Origin: Gemmatimonadota bacterium
GTDB taxonomy: Bacteria; Gemmatimonadota; Gemmatimonadetes; Longimicrobiales; Gaopeijiaceae
NCBI GenBank assembly: GCA_007121455.1
Contig: SKKN01000016.1
Coordinates: 1-64,000, forward strand
Direction of reading: 5' to 3'
DNA: 64,000 nucleotides
A program made the position numbers and the translations under genes. This document shows positions 55,085-62,598 of this stretch, piece by piece. Every line of letters starts with the position of its first letter. Position 1 is the stretch's first letter. The notes beneath the pieces were generated by a model. The model made no database searches and had not been told where the DNA came from. It saw only the letters and a program-made list of their open reading frames with translations.

Positions 55085-55292
55085 ATGCGCCCCGGCACGT
55101 GCCTGCGGCTCCATCCAGCCTCTCTACTCTTCCCACTACTCCTGGCGGAGTGCGGGCAGGGTGAAGCGATGCCCCCAGGCCGCGGTGCCCGATGCGGAAG
55201 TCGAGGAGGAGATTCGGGACTCGGACCAGGCCGAGGTGCGGGCGATGCTCGAAGGAGACCTCGAGCTTCAGGACAGGATCGTGCAGGACTGA
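55085..55292 (+). pseudogene. Small lipoprotein gene broken by a frameshift
   Basis: ATG 55085 opens a lipoprotein signal (ASLLFPLLLAECGQG), but within ~8 codons of the Cys the frame loses coding character. A frame one base away continues as a credible acidic protein, AAVPDAEVEEEIRDSDQAEV through LELQDRIVQD, and stops at 55290-55292. Joined, it would encode a ~69-residue lipoprotein. It may be a true frameshift mutation or a sequencing error. It lies 14 bases before the next gene. Confidence 0.55.
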
Positions 55293-55306
55293 ACGATGGA
55301 GGTACG

Positions 55307-56437
55307 TTGCGCCGTTCCATGAGCATGATCTTGATGAGTCTGGTCCTCGTGGTTGGATGCGATCAGCAGAGCGACCCGAACGGGCCGATCGCCTCCGAGG
55401 ATTACGAGGTGCTAACCGTCGTCGAGGGCCTCGAGCATCCCTGGGGCATGGTTTTCCTGCCTGCCGGAGACGGGATTCTGGTGTCCGAGCGGCCGGGGCG
55501 GCTCCGCCTGATCCGGGATGGGGAACTCGAGCCCGAGCCGATCTCGGGGGTGCCCGAGGTATGGGCCGAGGGTCAGGGCGGTCTACTGGACGTGGCGCTC
55601 CACCCGAACTTCGACGAGAATCGTCTCGTCTATCTCTCCTACTCGAAGCCGGGGGATCATGGAGCGACCACGGCGGTAGCGCGCGGCCGACTCGAAGCGG
55701 AAGCGCTCGTGGACGTGCAGGATGTCCTCGTGGCCGAAGCGTGGGCATCGGGCGGGCAGCATTTCGGCTCACGCATCATCTTCGACGGAGCCGGGTTTCT
55801 CTATGTCACCGTGGGCGATCGAGGCGGCATGGCCCGCGCACAGGATCTCGGCGACCACGCGGGAACCACTCTGCGTGTGTTGGAAGATGGCGGAGTGCCG
55901 GAGGACAACCCTTTCGTCGACCGAGCGGACGCGCTCGACGAGATTTTCACCTATGGGAATCGCAACGCTCAGGGGATGGCGATCCACCCGGAGCGCGACG
56001 AAGTCTGGCAGAACGAACACGGGCCGAGGGGCGGGGACGAGCTCAACCGAATCGTAGCCGGCGGGAACTACGGCTGGCCCGAGTACAACTTCGGGGACCA
56101 CTACGACGGACGGACGATCCCCGATCCGGGACCGGACACCGGAACGGTGCTTCCTCTCCTCCACTGGACTCCGGCGATCGCGCCCTCGGGCATGGCAATC
56201 TACGATGGGAACGCCTTTCCGGAGTGGGCCGGAGACGTGTTCGTCGGAGCTCTGGCGGGGGAGCATCTGCGGCGAATTCGCTTCGATGGCACCGCGCCGG
56301 TAGAGGAGGAAGCCCTTCTCGCGGGTCTCGGACATCGTATCCGCGCCGTATCCACAGGCCCCGACGGGTTCATCTATGTGCTGGTCGATGCACCCGCCGC
56401 TCCCCTGTTGCGCCTCGAGCCCTCTGCCGGTCGGTAG
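55307..56437 (+). CDS. Lipoprotein of the soluble PQQ glucose/sorbosone dehydrogenase family (sGDH-like)
   Basis: 376 residues. TTG 55307 is favoured: GGAGG lies just upstream and it adds an RR-containing n-region; ATG 55319 is the alternative. The lipobox is VLVVGC, with the mature protein starting at CDQQ. It has the six-bladed beta-propeller pattern: EGLEHPWGMVFLPAG, WAEGQGGLLDVALHPNF, FLYVTVGDRG, IFTYGNRNAQGMAIHP, WQNEHGPRGGDELNRI and GGNYGWPEYNFG. The GNRNxQG and HGPRGGDE motifs bind PQQ/Ca in the family. It oxidises a sugar or other polyol at the cell surface; the exact substrate is unknown. Confidence 0.88.
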   Translation: MRRSMSMILMSLVLVVGCDQQSDPNGPIASEDYEVLTVVEGLEHPWGMVFLPAGDGILVSERPGRLRLIRDGELEPEPISGVPEVWAEGQGGLLDVALHPNFDENRLVYLSYSKPGDHGATTAVARGRLEAEALVDVQDVLVAEAWASGGQHFGSRIIFDGAGFLYVTVGDRGGMARAQDLGDHAGTTLRVLEDGGVPEDNPFVDRADALDEIFTYGNRNAQGMAIHPERDEVWQNEHGPRGGDELNRIVAGGNYGWPEYNFGDHYDGRTIPDPGPDTGTVLPLLHWTPAIAPSGMAIYDGNAFPEWAGDVFVGALAGEHLRRIRFDGTAPVEEEALLAGLGHRIRAVSTGPDGFIYVLVDAPAAPLLRLEPSAGR

Positions 56438-56460
56438 TCGGGAGGCCGAGGAACGGCCGG

Positions 56461-56690
56461 CCCCCACCGCAGGGGTTCGAACTGTGAGTCGATGAGCCAC
56501 CTGCCGGCTTGTCGCGGTAGGGTGCGCGCGGTAGGGTCGACCGTGGGTCCGACGAAGACGAGCCGTTCGAGGCGCTCCGGATGCCGCGTTGCGAACTCCG
56601 CCGCGACCTGGCACCCGAACGAGTTCGCCAGCACATGGGCTCGTTCGAGCCCTGTCGCAGCCGACGCACCTGCGAAACGTCGGTGACGAT
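56461..56690 (-). pseudogene. Alpha/beta-hydrolase remnant around the nucleophile elbow
   Basis: The minus-strand frame reads LERAHVLANSFGCQVAAEFA, then TRHPERLERLVFVGPTVDP and RQAGRWLIDSQFEPL. This is the nucleophile elbow (usual GNSFGCQ, here ANSFGCQ with the Ser) and the next helix and strand of an alpha/beta-hydrolase. The N-terminal third and the Asp/His part of the triad are missing. It begins 24 bases after the sGDH-like stop codon. Confidence 0.75.
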
Positions 56691-56980
56691 CCGTCTCCTC
56701 CGTCGCCCAGGATGGGCCACAAGTTCACATCCGCCGATCCGACTTCGCATTCCAGTCCACCTCTCTGTGCGCTAAAAGTACTGTGGGGTAAGGACTTGCG
56801 TGTCTGCTCTCCGTTCATGGGTGCTTTGGCGCGGGGCTTGCCCTTCTCTGTCCCCCGGCCCCATCCGTAGGCTCGGGGCTCATTGCGCAGATATGGCGCG
56901 GTGGCTCCCGGACCAGCGCGCGAGTTGGAGGCGCCATCGGCAGGGGAACTCCACAGGCGATACCCCGACGAGGAGGAACC
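56691..56980. other. Intergenic region before the small membrane protein
   Basis: 290 bases without a recognised gene or remnant. It probably carries the promoter and leader of the gene at 56981. Confidence 0.35.
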
Positions 56981-57247
56981 ATGGCGAGGTCCGAAAAGGT
57001 GAACCCTACAAAGGCCCTGATCCTGGCGCCGATCGTGCTATTGGCTGGAATCGGGCTGGGCGTGGTGTTCGCCGAGCAGGGGCGGTCACCTGTGCTTCAG
57101 GAGGCGACGGTATCCAGCGACTCCCATGCGGCACCGGAACGCTCGGAAGCCTCCGGGACTGTGGCCGTGCCCGTAGATGCGCTGGCAGACGTAGAGGCGG
57201 AGGCCAGCGAGGACGAGGTCGAGGGCCGCACCAAGGTAGTGCGCTGA
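56981..57247 (+). CDS. Small single-span membrane protein with acidic tail
   Basis: 88 residues, ATG 56981 with a GAGGAGG Shine-Dalgarno. A short basic start (MARSEKVNPTK) is followed by one hydrophobic helix (ALILAPIVLLAGIGLGVVFA). The ~55-residue tail is highly acidic and Val/Ala-rich (DALADVEAEASEDEVEG). It may be an uncleaved anchor or a signal peptide releasing an acidic peptide. There is no family match. A GC-rich hairpin follows. Confidence 0.6.
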   Translation: MARSEKVNPTKALILAPIVLLAGIGLGVVFAEQGRSPVLQEATVSSDSHAAPERSEASGTVAVPVDALADVEAEASEDEVEGRTKVVR

Positions 57248-57285
57248 CCGGATCCAAGCTCGTGTGATCCCCTCGGACCGCTGAG

Positions 57286-57308
57286 GGCCGCTCGGCCGCC
57301 GAGCGGCC
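57286..57308 (+). terminator. Hairpin after the small membrane protein gene
   Basis: A perfect 10-bp GGCCGCTCGG stem with a 3-base loop, 39 bases after the stop. There is no U-run. Confidence 0.5.
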
Positions 57309-57403
57309 TCGGGCTTGAACGGGTCTATCCTTCTTCCTACGGTACCCGGGCGTAGGAGCACGCACCCGAACGCCGAGGCAGCAACGATCTCGCCCGTCAC
57401 CCC

Positions 57404-57640
57404 GCCACCTTCCTTCTTCGGTGGCGATTCGAGGCGCTCGTCCCGTCCTTCGGTCTGGCGCTCTTCGGCTTCGCGCTCTGGGTTCTCCGTGGTGAGCTCG
57501 CGCTCCGCACATGGGAGGAGGTTCGGGAGGCATCAGCAGTCGTGCCTGCCCCGCGCGTGGCCGGCGCCGTCGGCCTCACCGGCGTGAGCTTCGCTCTGCT
57601 CACACTCTACGACCGGCTCCTGGAGAACGTCGAGGTGGGA
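57404..57640 (+). pseudogene. Remnant of an MprF-like/UPF0104 flippase domain
   Basis: The frame reads ALVPSFGLALFGFALWVLRG, ELALRTWEEVREASAVV and VGLTGVSFALLTLYDRLLEN. This is the first two membrane helices and loop of the lysylphosphatidylglycerol flippase/UPF0104 family (usual ..LGLALFGFALWVLH.EL.., ..LTALSY..LTGYD.L..). The frame has a stop upstream at 57353 and no usable start before GTG 57541, and the pattern is lost after ~80 residues. The next 260 bases hold nothing I recognise. Confidence 0.65.
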
Positions 57641-57912
57641 GCGACCTCCCAGAAGGTCGCCGCCTCCAGCCCTTCGTCCGCCTGCGCCGACCGCGCCTCG
57701 GTCAACGCCTGGGCGACCGCTCGATCCCCGCTTCGCGTTGCAACTCGAGAAGCCGGTCCTGGAAGCCACGGGCAGCCGGATGGCTTCCAGAGGGACGGGT
57801 CTCGGGCGTGGCCTCGGGGGTGCGTGGCTCCCGTCTGCTGCGCCCTCGCCGGACCAAGCCGCGGGCAATGCGTTTCAGGAGCATCGGCAAAGGGACAGGA
57901 GGGCGATGTCGT

Positions 57913-58737
57913 TCAGCCTATCCGCTCCACGAACTTGCTGTGCACCCACCCCTGCACTTCCGCTCCCTCCTCGTCCGAATCCAATACGGTGGCGAAGCGC
58001 CAGGCCCCGTCTTCGTCCAGGACCTCCAACCGCGTGCCTGGAGATAGCGGGCTCTGTGGAAGACGGTCGTGCTCCGTCCCCGGACCGAGGCGAATGTTGA
58101 GGGCCGTGCGAGTTCGAAACTGCGGAAGATGGTCCTCGGAGCGGCCGAAGAGACGCGAGCGAAAGCTTTCGAGAGGGAAGGCTGGGCCAGGGTCGCACTT
58201 TCGCCCCGGCGAGATGTCGTCGTGACCCACCACATCCCGCAACTCGTACTTCTTGACCAGGGAAGCGCATACCTCGAGCGTTGCATCGAGCTGTGCCGGC
58301 GGAAAGAGGTGCCAGCCGCACTCATGGGTCTCGTGCTTGTGCGCAGCCACCATGAGCTCCTCGTCCGGGTATGTCGTCCCGAACCAGGCGGCCCACTTTC
58401 CGCCCTTGCGCTCCAAACGCCCCGCGTTGTCCAGCTCGATGCCGATGCTGTGCTGGTTCATTCCGACGAGCCCATCCCATTGGCTCGGTCCCGCATGCCA
58501 CGCGACCCGATCGAACGGCACGAGCTGCGTGACTGCCCCGTCCCGGCCGATGACCAGATGTGCGGATGCTCGAGCGTCGGGGTTGGTGAGCCAATTCACC
58601 GACCCTTCAGCACTCCGTCCGGCCGTGAAATGAATCACCAGGTATTTCGGGTCGAGTTGCCCCCCGGTGTTCGGGGAGCGAATGAAGCTCGCAGGTTCCC
58701 CTTCCTTCGCGTGGAGTCGGTGTCGGAGGATCCTCAT
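57913..58737 (-). CDS. N-acetylmuramoyl-L-alanine amidase (Amidase_2) with C-terminal SH3-like domain, no signal peptide
   Basis: 274 residues, ATG 58737 after AAGGAACG. The Amidase_2 fold has YLVIHFTAG (zinc His36), RASAHLVIGRDGAVTQLVPF, VAWHAGPSQWDG, NQHSIGIELDN and GHDDISPGRKCDPGPAFPL, which supplies the second His and the Asp/Cys site (AmiD-like). An SH3b-like domain covers ~200-272 (ALNIRLGPGTEHDRLPQSPL, AEVQGWVHSKFVERI). No signal peptide is present, so it is cytoplasmic or released by lysis or another route, unlike cell-wall AmiD. It follows the SARP regulator gene on the same strand with 58 bases between. Confidence 0.87.
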   Translation of the reverse strand: MRILRHRLHAKEGEPASFIRSPNTGGQLDPKYLVIHFTAGRSAEGSVNWLTNPDARASAHLVIGRDGAVTQLVPFDRVAWHAGPSQWDGLVGMNQHSIGIELDNAGRLERKGGKWAAWFGTTYPDEELMVAAHKHETHECGWHLFPPAQLDATLEVCASLVKKYELRDVVGHDDISPGRKCDPGPAFPLESFRSRLFGRSEDHLPQFRTRTALNIRLGPGTEHDRLPQSPLSPGTRLEVLDEDGAWRFATVLDSDEEGAEVQGWVHSKFVERIG

Positions 58738-58795
58738 CGACGTTCCTTCTGCGTCGAGATCGCCCGAACCTGTGGCCTTGGCCCGGGTGGCTCGA

Positions 58796-59719
58796 TCATG
58801 GTTGGTTTCCCTGATACTCCAGAGCGGATCGTGCCTCTTCAAGGCGTTCCGTGAGTGCGTAGACTGCGTTCAGCGCTTGTTCCACCTCGGCGGCCAGAAG
58901 CCATGCCGGGGACTCGGGTTTCCCTGTCTCTCCATTGGAGCTCGTGGGATCATCCTCCATCGGTTCGAAAGCCCGCACGCTCTCGTACAGGCGGACCGTC
59001 TCCTCCATGGGCCGGATGTCGAGTTCTTCTCGGAGGATGCGAACACATGTCCCGTACTGGCGGAGAGCCGAGGGACGGTTACCCATCGAAACGTGGCACT
59101 CCATGATCGCACGGTGAACGTGCTCACGAAGGGGGTCTTCCCGGAGGAGTTGGCGGCCGCAGTCGATCGCCTCGAGCCACTCCTCTCGCTCCCGGTAGTA
59201 CGTCATGAGTCGTTCGAGAGCGGTCAGGAAAGTCATCCGAAGTCGTTCTCGAGCGATGAGACACCAGTCATCGTAGGTCCCCTCCAGGAGGTCCCCACGG
59301 TAGAGTGAGACGGCATCGACGAGTCGACGAGCATCGTCCTCGGAGAGCGCCCCCCACCCGCCGCGGCCCGGTGCGCCAACGCCTGCAGCGAACTCGCTGG
59401 CATCCACCCAGGCGTCGCCTGTGCCGGGGAACCCCACGTGCTGGCCCTCGACCCTCAGGAACGTGCCGCGAAGGGCTTGATTCGGCTCGAGCACGGAGCG
59501 GATCCGCCAGAGGGCTGTTCGAAGTGCTTTGCGGGCGTCAGCATCCGGTTGATCGCCCCAGAAGTGCCCGCACAGCACATGTCGGTGGAAGAGGCGGTCC
59601 CGGTTCAGGACCAGGAAGGCAAAGAGGTTCTTGGACTTCTCTGTCGCGAAGCTGGGAAGCAGGGTTTGCCCAGTATGGACTTCAAGTCCTCCGAACAGTC
59701 GGATCCGCAAGTGATCCAT
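58796..59719 (-). CDS. SARP-type transcriptional regulator (winged helix plus BTAD)
   Basis: 307 residues, ATG 59719. The N-terminal winged-helix domain (LRIRLFGGLEVHTGQ, KSKNLFAFLVLNRDRLFHRH, ARKALRTALWRIRSVLEP) is OmpR-like. The bacterial transcriptional activation domain follows (~125-250: YRGDLLEGTYDDWCLIARER, ALRQYGTCVRILREELDIRP). A ~55-residue tail ends in a coiled-coil-like EEARSALEYQ. SARPs usually activate secondary-metabolite or local gene clusters by binding direct repeats. Its nearest target candidates are the amidase downstream and its own promoter. Confidence 0.87.
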   Translation of the reverse strand: MDHLRIRLFGGLEVHTGQTLLPSFATEKSKNLFAFLVLNRDRLFHRHVLCGHFWGDQPDADARKALRTALWRIRSVLEPNQALRGTFLRVEGQHVGFPGTGDAWVDASEFAAGVGAPGRGGWGALSEDDARRLVDAVSLYRGDLLEGTYDDWCLIARERLRMTFLTALERLMTYYREREEWLEAIDCGRQLLREDPLREHVHRAIMECHVSMGNRPSALRQYGTCVRILREELDIRPMEETVRLYESVRAFEPMEDDPTSSNGETGKPESPAWLLAAEVEQALNAVYALTERLEEARSALEYQGNQP

Positions 59720-59824
59720 GGGTCGGTCCGTGGCGCATGGTGCAGACGGCTGGGAAGCTCCTCCTCCCTACGCAGCCTCCAGCCCGAAACGGGGCTGAGC
59801 GAGCCGGCACCGGATATTGCCAGC

Positions 59825-59845
59825 CTTGCTTAGCGTACGCAAGCA
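59825..59845. promoter_or_regulatory. TTGCTT-GCGTACGC-AAGCAA near-palindrome
   Basis: The arms TTGCTT and AAGCAA flank the perfect palindrome GCGTACGC with a single extra base. It lies ~105 bases upstream of the SARP gene and 58 bases after the end of the outer-membrane gene. It could be an operator for the regulator or a weak terminator. Confidence 0.4.
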
Positions 59846-59902
59846 ATCCGATTTCGCCGAGTTTGTGGGCACGGTGAGGGACTGCTGTCGGCCGTCGTCC
59901 CG

Positions 59903-60505
59903 TCAGTCGTACCGGATGACGTCGTCCGACCTGTACGTATCCTGACCACGAGGCTGGAACCGAAGTCCCAGCTCCAGCCCCCACTGATTCAGATTGTTCA
60001 CGAAGATCCTTCGAACCTCGGCCATCGCCATGCTGCGGTGGCCGTCATCCAGCGCCCACATGAACCCCACGCCCAGCCCGATGCCGGCGTTGAATCCATC
60101 GAGCGCCCGTTCGAGGCCAGGGTTGTCCGGAAGGTTGAAGCGCCCTTCGTAGAGATTCGCCGTGACCAGGATGAAGGGAGACAGTCGGGCAGCTCCCAGC
60201 GGGTCGAGCCGCAGCCCCAGGCGCCCCCCTCTCGCGTTGAACGAACCGTCCGCATCCACCCGCTCGACGTCGGATCCCAGATAGCTGAAGCCCACGATGG
60301 TCCTCAGGGTCGGAGCGGCCAGGTATCCGAGGTCCAGGTCCGCGGTCGCTCCGAATCCGAGTTGGGCGTTCTCGGGTGAAGCCAGGCCCAATCTGACCTC
60401 GATGCCTCCGAATCCCGGGAAGCTCTGCGCGGCTGCGGGAGGGGTGCCGAACAAGCCTGTGAGCAGCACAGTAAGAGCGAGGAGGCCTGACAACCGTGGA
60501 ATCAT
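59903..60505 (-). CDS. Outer-membrane beta-barrel protein
   Basis: 200 residues, ATG 60505 behind GGAAGGTGG. The signal peptide ends in AAAQ. Gly-rich strands follow: GIEVRLGLASPENAQLGFGA, LGYLAAPTLRTIVGFSYLG, LSPFILVTANLYEGRF and NQWGLELGLRFQP. It resembles small OmpA/OmpW-size barrels, but no named family is assigned. A degenerate copy of the same gene lies directly upstream at 60660-60830. Confidence 0.72.
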   Translation of the reverse strand: MIPRLSGLLALTVLLTGLFGTPPAAAQSFPGFGGIEVRLGLASPENAQLGFGATADLDLGYLAAPTLRTIVGFSYLGSDVERVDADGSFNARGGRLGLRLDPLGAARLSPFILVTANLYEGRFNLPDNPGLERALDGFNAGIGLGVGFMWALDDGHRSMAMAEVRRIFVNNLNQWGLELGLRFQPRGQDTYRSDDVIRYD

Positions 60506-60659
60506 AACCACCTTCCAAACATGAGATGCTCCCGGGTTCCACACGCCCGATCGAGTGGCGTTGGGCGGGAGCGCGAAGTTCGGCGACACCCCGGGAAGCG
60601 AGGTCCGTGGGAGGACACTCCGACACAATCAACTAAAAGCGTCTGCAACAGTCATGCCG

Positions 60660-60830
60660 GTCTCCGCTGCGATGGTTGTCGTCCAGTGCACACAGGGGTC
60701 CCGCTCCGAGCCCGACACCGACATCGATCCCATGGAGTGCTTACTCGAGCCCGGGGTTGTCGTCGAAGGCCACGAGCGTTCGCAGCGTTGGTGGACCCAG
60801 CTATCCGAGGTTCACGTCCGCGGTGGCACA
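60660..60830 (-). pseudogene. Degenerate tandem copy of the outer-membrane protein gene
   Basis: One minus-strand frame of 57 codons aligns with the intact protein at 59903-60505. ATADVNLG-stop-LGPPTLRTLVAF matches ATADLDLGYLAAPTLRTIVGF. After an in-frame internal deletion of ~50 codons, DNPGLE-stop-ALHGIDVGVGLGAG then ALDDNHRSGD matches DNPGLERALDGFNAGIGLGVG then ALDDGHRSMA. It has two in-frame stops and no start. Its upstream end lies 8 bases from the GNAT stop codon. Confidence 0.85.
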
Positions 60831-60837
60831 GCAAGGG

Positions 60838-61332
60838 TCATGTCCGGGTCCGGGGGGGGTCGGTGAAGTCGAGCTCGAGCATGCGGTAGGGGGCATCGAC
60901 GAGGCCCGCGGCGTGGTAGCTTGCGATCGCGGCTTCGTTCGCTGGCTCCACGTAGAGCCGGAGGCCACAGCAATCCGCGGCGGCCCGAGCCTCGAACGCG
61001 ACTCTCCGGTACAGCGCTCGGAAGACGCCCTTCCGTCGCGATCCGGGGTGCACGTACACGCTCTGGATCCACCAGAAGTAACCGTTCCGCCAATCGCTCC
61101 ACTCCGTGGTGACGGCGAGTTGGCCGACCGCTGCCGCATCCTCTCCCGTCTCCGTTCGTTCCGCGATCCAGTAGCGGCCCCGCATGGGATCCTCGAGTTG
61201 CCGACGTACTCCCGCGGCTAACGTCGCCTGGTCCAACGCCAAACCTTCCGACTCCTGAGCCAGGGCGCGATTGAACGCCACGATCACCTCGTGATCTTCC
61301 ATGCGCGCCTGACGAATCGTGATCCTGCTCAT
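60838..61332 (-). CDS. GNAT-family N-acetyltransferase
   Basis: 164 residues, ATG 61332 (GTG 61359 would add nine residues). The GNAT core is visible: ITIRQARMEDHEVIVAFNRA at the start, WWIQSVYVHPGSRRKGVFRA containing the acetyl-CoA pyrophosphate loop (R-x-x-G-x), and LYVEPANEAAIASYHAAGLV near the end. The acceptor is unknown. It is divergent from the DUF3179 gene. Confidence 0.88.
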   Translation of the reverse strand: MSRITIRQARMEDHEVIVAFNRALAQESEGLALDQATLAAGVRRQLEDPMRGRYWIAERTETGEDAAAVGQLAVTTEWSDWRNGYFWWIQSVYVHPGSRRKGVFRALYRRVAFEARAAADCCGLRLYVEPANEAAIASYHAAGLVDAPYRMLELDFTDPPRTRT

Positions 61333-61413
61333 GGGCGCCCTTTGTATCGTGAATCTCACAGCGCGGAACCTACGAAGCGTCTGGACGATTCTCCTATAGG
61401 AAGGAGGATCCCG

Positions 61414-62598
61414 ATGCTTACGTTCTCTCGACTCGAGGAGGCTTCTGTGTCCCGGCCTGACCTGCGTAGTTCTCTCCCGTGCGGGCCCGCCACGTCATGG
61501 CGCCGCCAATGCGGGACCGCGCTCATGCTGACGGTGCTGGCGTCCTGCTCGGACAGCGGGACGAGCCTCGAGCCGGTCGATGGTCTGCTCGATCAGTTGG
61601 AGTGCAGCATACCGGAGCGGGAGTTCGCCGACGGCGGAGTGGGAATTGGCGGAATTCCCTCCCTCGAGAACCCGGAGTTCGTTCCGCACTTCGACCCGGC
61701 TGCAGCTTATCTCGACAATACGACGGGCTTCTCCGACCCGCGCGTGGTCGGGATCGTAGTGGAGGGGGAGGCCTTCGCCATCCCACACAATATCCTGTGG
61801 TGGCACGAGATCGTGAATCTCGATTTTCCTTCCGGCCTCCAGATCGCCGTGACCTACTGCCCGCTCACCGGGTCGGCCCTCGTGTTCGACCGGAGCACGA
61901 TCGGCGGCGCCGAGCTCGGTGTCTCGGGCCTCCTCATCCGAAACAACCTGGTGATGATCGACCGTGACACCAACCGATCGCTCTGGCCCCAGATGATGAG
62001 GGAGGCCAGGTGCGGGAGCCGGGACGGGACCGAGCTCCCGATGTATGCCTCCACGAGCATGACCTGGTCCGGGTGGCAGGAGCTCCACCCATCGACCACC
62101 GTCATCGGGGAGAACACGAATGCACCGCGCGACTATACGCGCTATCCCTATGGAAGCTACAAGGAGAACCAGGACCTCCTCTTTCCGCAGAGCGATATCG
62201 ATGACCGGCGGCCGATGAAGGAATGGGTGCTGGGAATTCCCGCAGTGACCGGGGATGGGGGGATCGCCTTTCCTTTCCTGAGCCTCCAGCAGGTGGAGCC
62301 CGGGCCAGTCACGGTCGTCCACTCCCCCTCTCCGCGGGGAGATGTGGTGGTCTTCTGGGACCAGCGGGCGGAAGGCGCGATGGCGTTCATTCCGGAGGTG
62401 GAGGGGAGCCCTCTCACCTTCCGCGCGGACGATGACCGCATCGTGGATGAGGAAACCGGCTCGGTGTGGCGTCTGGACGGCGTTGCCACCGCCGGCCCCC
62501 ACGCAGGAACCGGTATGGCGCCCGTCGCCGAGGCCTTTCCCGCCTTCTGGTTCGCCTGGGCCGCGTTCCATCCGGACACGGAGGTCTGGGAACCATGA
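61414..62598 (+). CDS. DUF3179 lipoprotein
   Basis: 394 residues, ATG 61414 with GGAGG. The N-terminal segment has an unusually long n-region before LMLTVLASCSDS, so Cys45 (by this start) is the likely lipidated residue; GTG 61447 would give a more normal signal. The DUF3179 pattern is clear: DPRVVGIVVEGEAFAIPHNI, QIAVTYCPLTGSALVFDR (conserved Cys), LGVSGLLIRNNLVMIDRDTN, SLWPQMM and PYGSYKENQDLLFPQ. The function is unknown; it resides in the envelope. Its stop overlaps the next start (ATGA). Confidence 0.9.
   Translation: MLTFSRLEEASVSRPDLRSSLPCGPATSWRRQCGTALMLTVLASCSDSGTSLEPVDGLLDQLECSIPEREFADGGVGIGGIPSLENPEFVPHFDPAAAYLDNTTGFSDPRVVGIVVEGEAFAIPHNILWWHEIVNLDFPSGLQIAVTYCPLTGSALVFDRSTIGGAELGVSGLLIRNNLVMIDRDTNRSLWPQMMREARCGSRDGTELPMYASTSMTWSGWQELHPSTTVIGENTNAPRDYTRYPYGSYKENQDLLFPQSDIDDRRPMKEWVLGIPAVTGDGGIAFPFLSLQQVEPGPVTVVHSPSPRGDVVVFWDQRAEGAMAFIPEVEGSPLTFRADDDRIVDEETGSVWRLDGVATAGPHAGTGMAPVAEAFPAFWFAWAAFHPDTEVWEP

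Noticed and set aside
57702-57890. 62-codon Arg-rich minus-strand frame after the amidase gene
   Set aside because: It has no ribosome-binding site and no recognisable motif; it could be a remnant, but chance in GC-rich DNA explains it as well.
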